In this document: piece after piece, positions 62,641 through 64,000 of the stretch
Layout of the letters: the number at the start of each line of letters is the position of its first letter
Position numbering within the stretch: the first letter of the stretch is position 1
DNA from: Sanderia malayensis
Lineage: Eukaryota > Cnidaria > Scyphozoa > Semaeostomeae > Pelagiidae
Direction of reading: 5' to 3'
Length of the DNA stretch: 64,000 nucleotides
Assembly: GCA_013076295.1 (NCBI GenBank)
Contig: RQOL01000813.1
Coordinates: forward strand, 53,100-117,099
Notes under the pieces: generated by a model
What the model was told of the DNA's origin: nothing
Database searches by the model: none
The model's input: the letters and a program-made list of their open reading frames with translations, nothing else
Program-made: the position numbers and the translations under genes

Positions 62641-63120
62641 GATACTATACATAAATATATACATCAATACATACCCTACATACTATATATAGATACTATA
62701 CATAATATACATGCCCTACATACATACATACATACATACATACATACATACATACATACATACATACATACATACATACATACATACATACATACATACA
62801 TACATACATGAGCCGGGTTCGGTCGCTTTGCTCACTCCCCGGAGGCCTTCAAGTAAACAAAGCTTAATGTGGTTGGCGCGCCACGCGCGCTGCATTCGCT
62901 GCCGCTCATGCCCATACATACATACATACCCTACGATACATACCCTACGATACATACCCTACGATACATACCCTACGATACATACCCTACGATACATACC
63001 CTACGATACATACCTACAATACATACCCTACAATACATACCCTACGATACATACCCTACAATACATACCCTACGATACATAGCTTACCATACATATACCC
63101 TACAATACATACCCTACCAT
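62641..63120. repeat. Helitron C array with internal L block
   Basis: (CATA)n to 62808, L block 62809-62913 whose hairpin loop is CAC (GGCGCGCCACGCGCGC), then about 200 bp of 14-bp units rich in the CCCTACGA form. The order minisatellite, L, (CATA)n is the same as in the short units, which supports their origin by internal deletion. Confidence 0.9.
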
Positions 63121-64000
63121 ACTTCCCCCTGGCAAGCGACCACCGACGCCCACCCTGCCGCCCCCCTGAAAGCCGTTTCTTCTGAAAGTGAAAAAACTGA
63201 ATTGATCAACGTACTTTACAAAACTAAAACTTTCAAGTTCAATTAGCGTGGCCAATTTTTGTCCTACACACCCACGAAAAAATCAACATGAAGCTAATAG
63301 CTTGGCGAACATTTATCGAAAGTATTTGGGTGAAAAAAAAAAAGTTTGGCAGGTTAAAAATTAATTTTCGCAAATGCAAGACACACGCGTGTTGCTTGAA
63401 AATTTCGTGTTTTGCAGCAAATCCCAAACTCGGCTAAACTGTCCAAAAACAGAGGAAAATCAACAAAACAAAAAAAACAAAGCCATATAGCTTTAGTTCT
63501 CGTGTCAATAAACAATTATCGAAAGTTTAAAGGGAGAAAATCGGCCCAGAACGACCAGAGAAAATCAAAATTGTCTTCGTGTTTTGGTTAGCCCTCGAGC
63601 CGAAAGAAAAACGTGAGGGTAAACAAAACAAAAACTCGTGCCTATTTCAGCCAAAAACAATTAATAAAAGAAATACCTTGAATAATTGTTTCACAATTGT
63701 CTCCACAGGTCTTGACAACAATTGACACGTCTTTACAATTGATTTCCGGCACGTATTCACGTTTTTAAACCCGAGCAACTTGCCGCCCGTTCAAACTAAA
63801 AAAACACGTGCTTTCTTCCTGCTCGTTTTGCATCTCATTAACTCCGTCCTCGGAACTTTCCAGAAGGTCGGAACACAAATGGGCCATAACTCCCGAACCG
63901 CTTTGGGTTAGAAATAATTAGCGGATTGCTTTACTTTGATCAGCACAATGCAGCGATCATTTGATACTAATTTGCCCTTATTGAGCCCCAGAAAAAAAGC
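63121..64000 (-). repeat. Helitron 5-prime core c12 (short type III), cut by window edge
   Basis: Same left border as c1 and c7. The heat-shock-type site near 63855-63868 keeps GAAnnTTCnnGAA although bases in the spacers changed (CA for TA). The TC end lies beyond 64000. Confidence 0.78.

Larger units (their letters stand above)
47288..64000 (-). mobile_element. Helitron unit C, autonomous type, 5-prime end outside window
   Basis: At least 16.7 kb. CTAG at 47291-47288 joins the TC of unit B. It carries Rep/helicase exons 54608-60767, a 5-prime flank, an array with one L block and core c12, which runs off the right edge. Gene and 5-prime flank are close to unit A. Its 3-prime flank is about 4.5 kb longer than that of unit B. 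Confidence 0.83.

Overview
This window is eukaryotic and almost wholly made of mobile DNA. It is AT-rich, its genes have short GT-AG introns, and it carries long simple-sequence arrays and a truncated non-LTR retrotransposon. An invertebrate animal is the most likely source, but I cannot place the lineage. I see no ordinary host gene, no rRNA or tRNA gene, no prokaryotic operon and no CRISPR array.

Main result: the window reads as a head-to-tail tandem array of Helitron rolling-circle transposons, all pointing left (minus strand). Read on the minus strand, each unit starts with TC (TCTATATATACTATTC and variants). It then has a 0.8-1.5 kb 5-prime core, a minisatellite of 14-bp units mixed with (CATA)n, and a ~105-bp GC-rich hairpin block (L block) ending in CTAG. 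The CTAG of one unit is followed directly by the TC of the next. I find ten intact CTAG|TC junctions, after + positions 7129, 9877, 14670, 18065, 21026, 23453, 27342, 30470, 33444 and 47287, and one damaged junction near 12309. No host DNA lies between units.

Layout: unit A (1-7129, open on the left) carries a broken Rep/helicase gene. Nine short non-autonomous units, U2 to U10 (7130-33444, about 2.4-3.9 kb each), have only L block, array and core. Unit B (33445-47287, 13.8 kb) and unit C (47288 to beyond 64000) carry Rep/helicase genes between the array and the 3-prime L block. The short units look like deletion derivatives that kept both ends and could be mobilised by the enzyme of A, B or C type elements.

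The Rep/helicase gene is minus-strand. It encodes a zinc-finger-like N-terminal region, an HUH Rep nuclease (HAH motif, paired Tyr) and a PIF1-type helicase. I can model it as up to eight exons. Every copy here is broken: A has a deletion with a small inversion and a nested TIR element, B has frameshifts, a deletion and a lost splice acceptor, and C has many single-base indels and a LINE fragment downstream. Some indels may be assembly errors, so near relatives may still be active.
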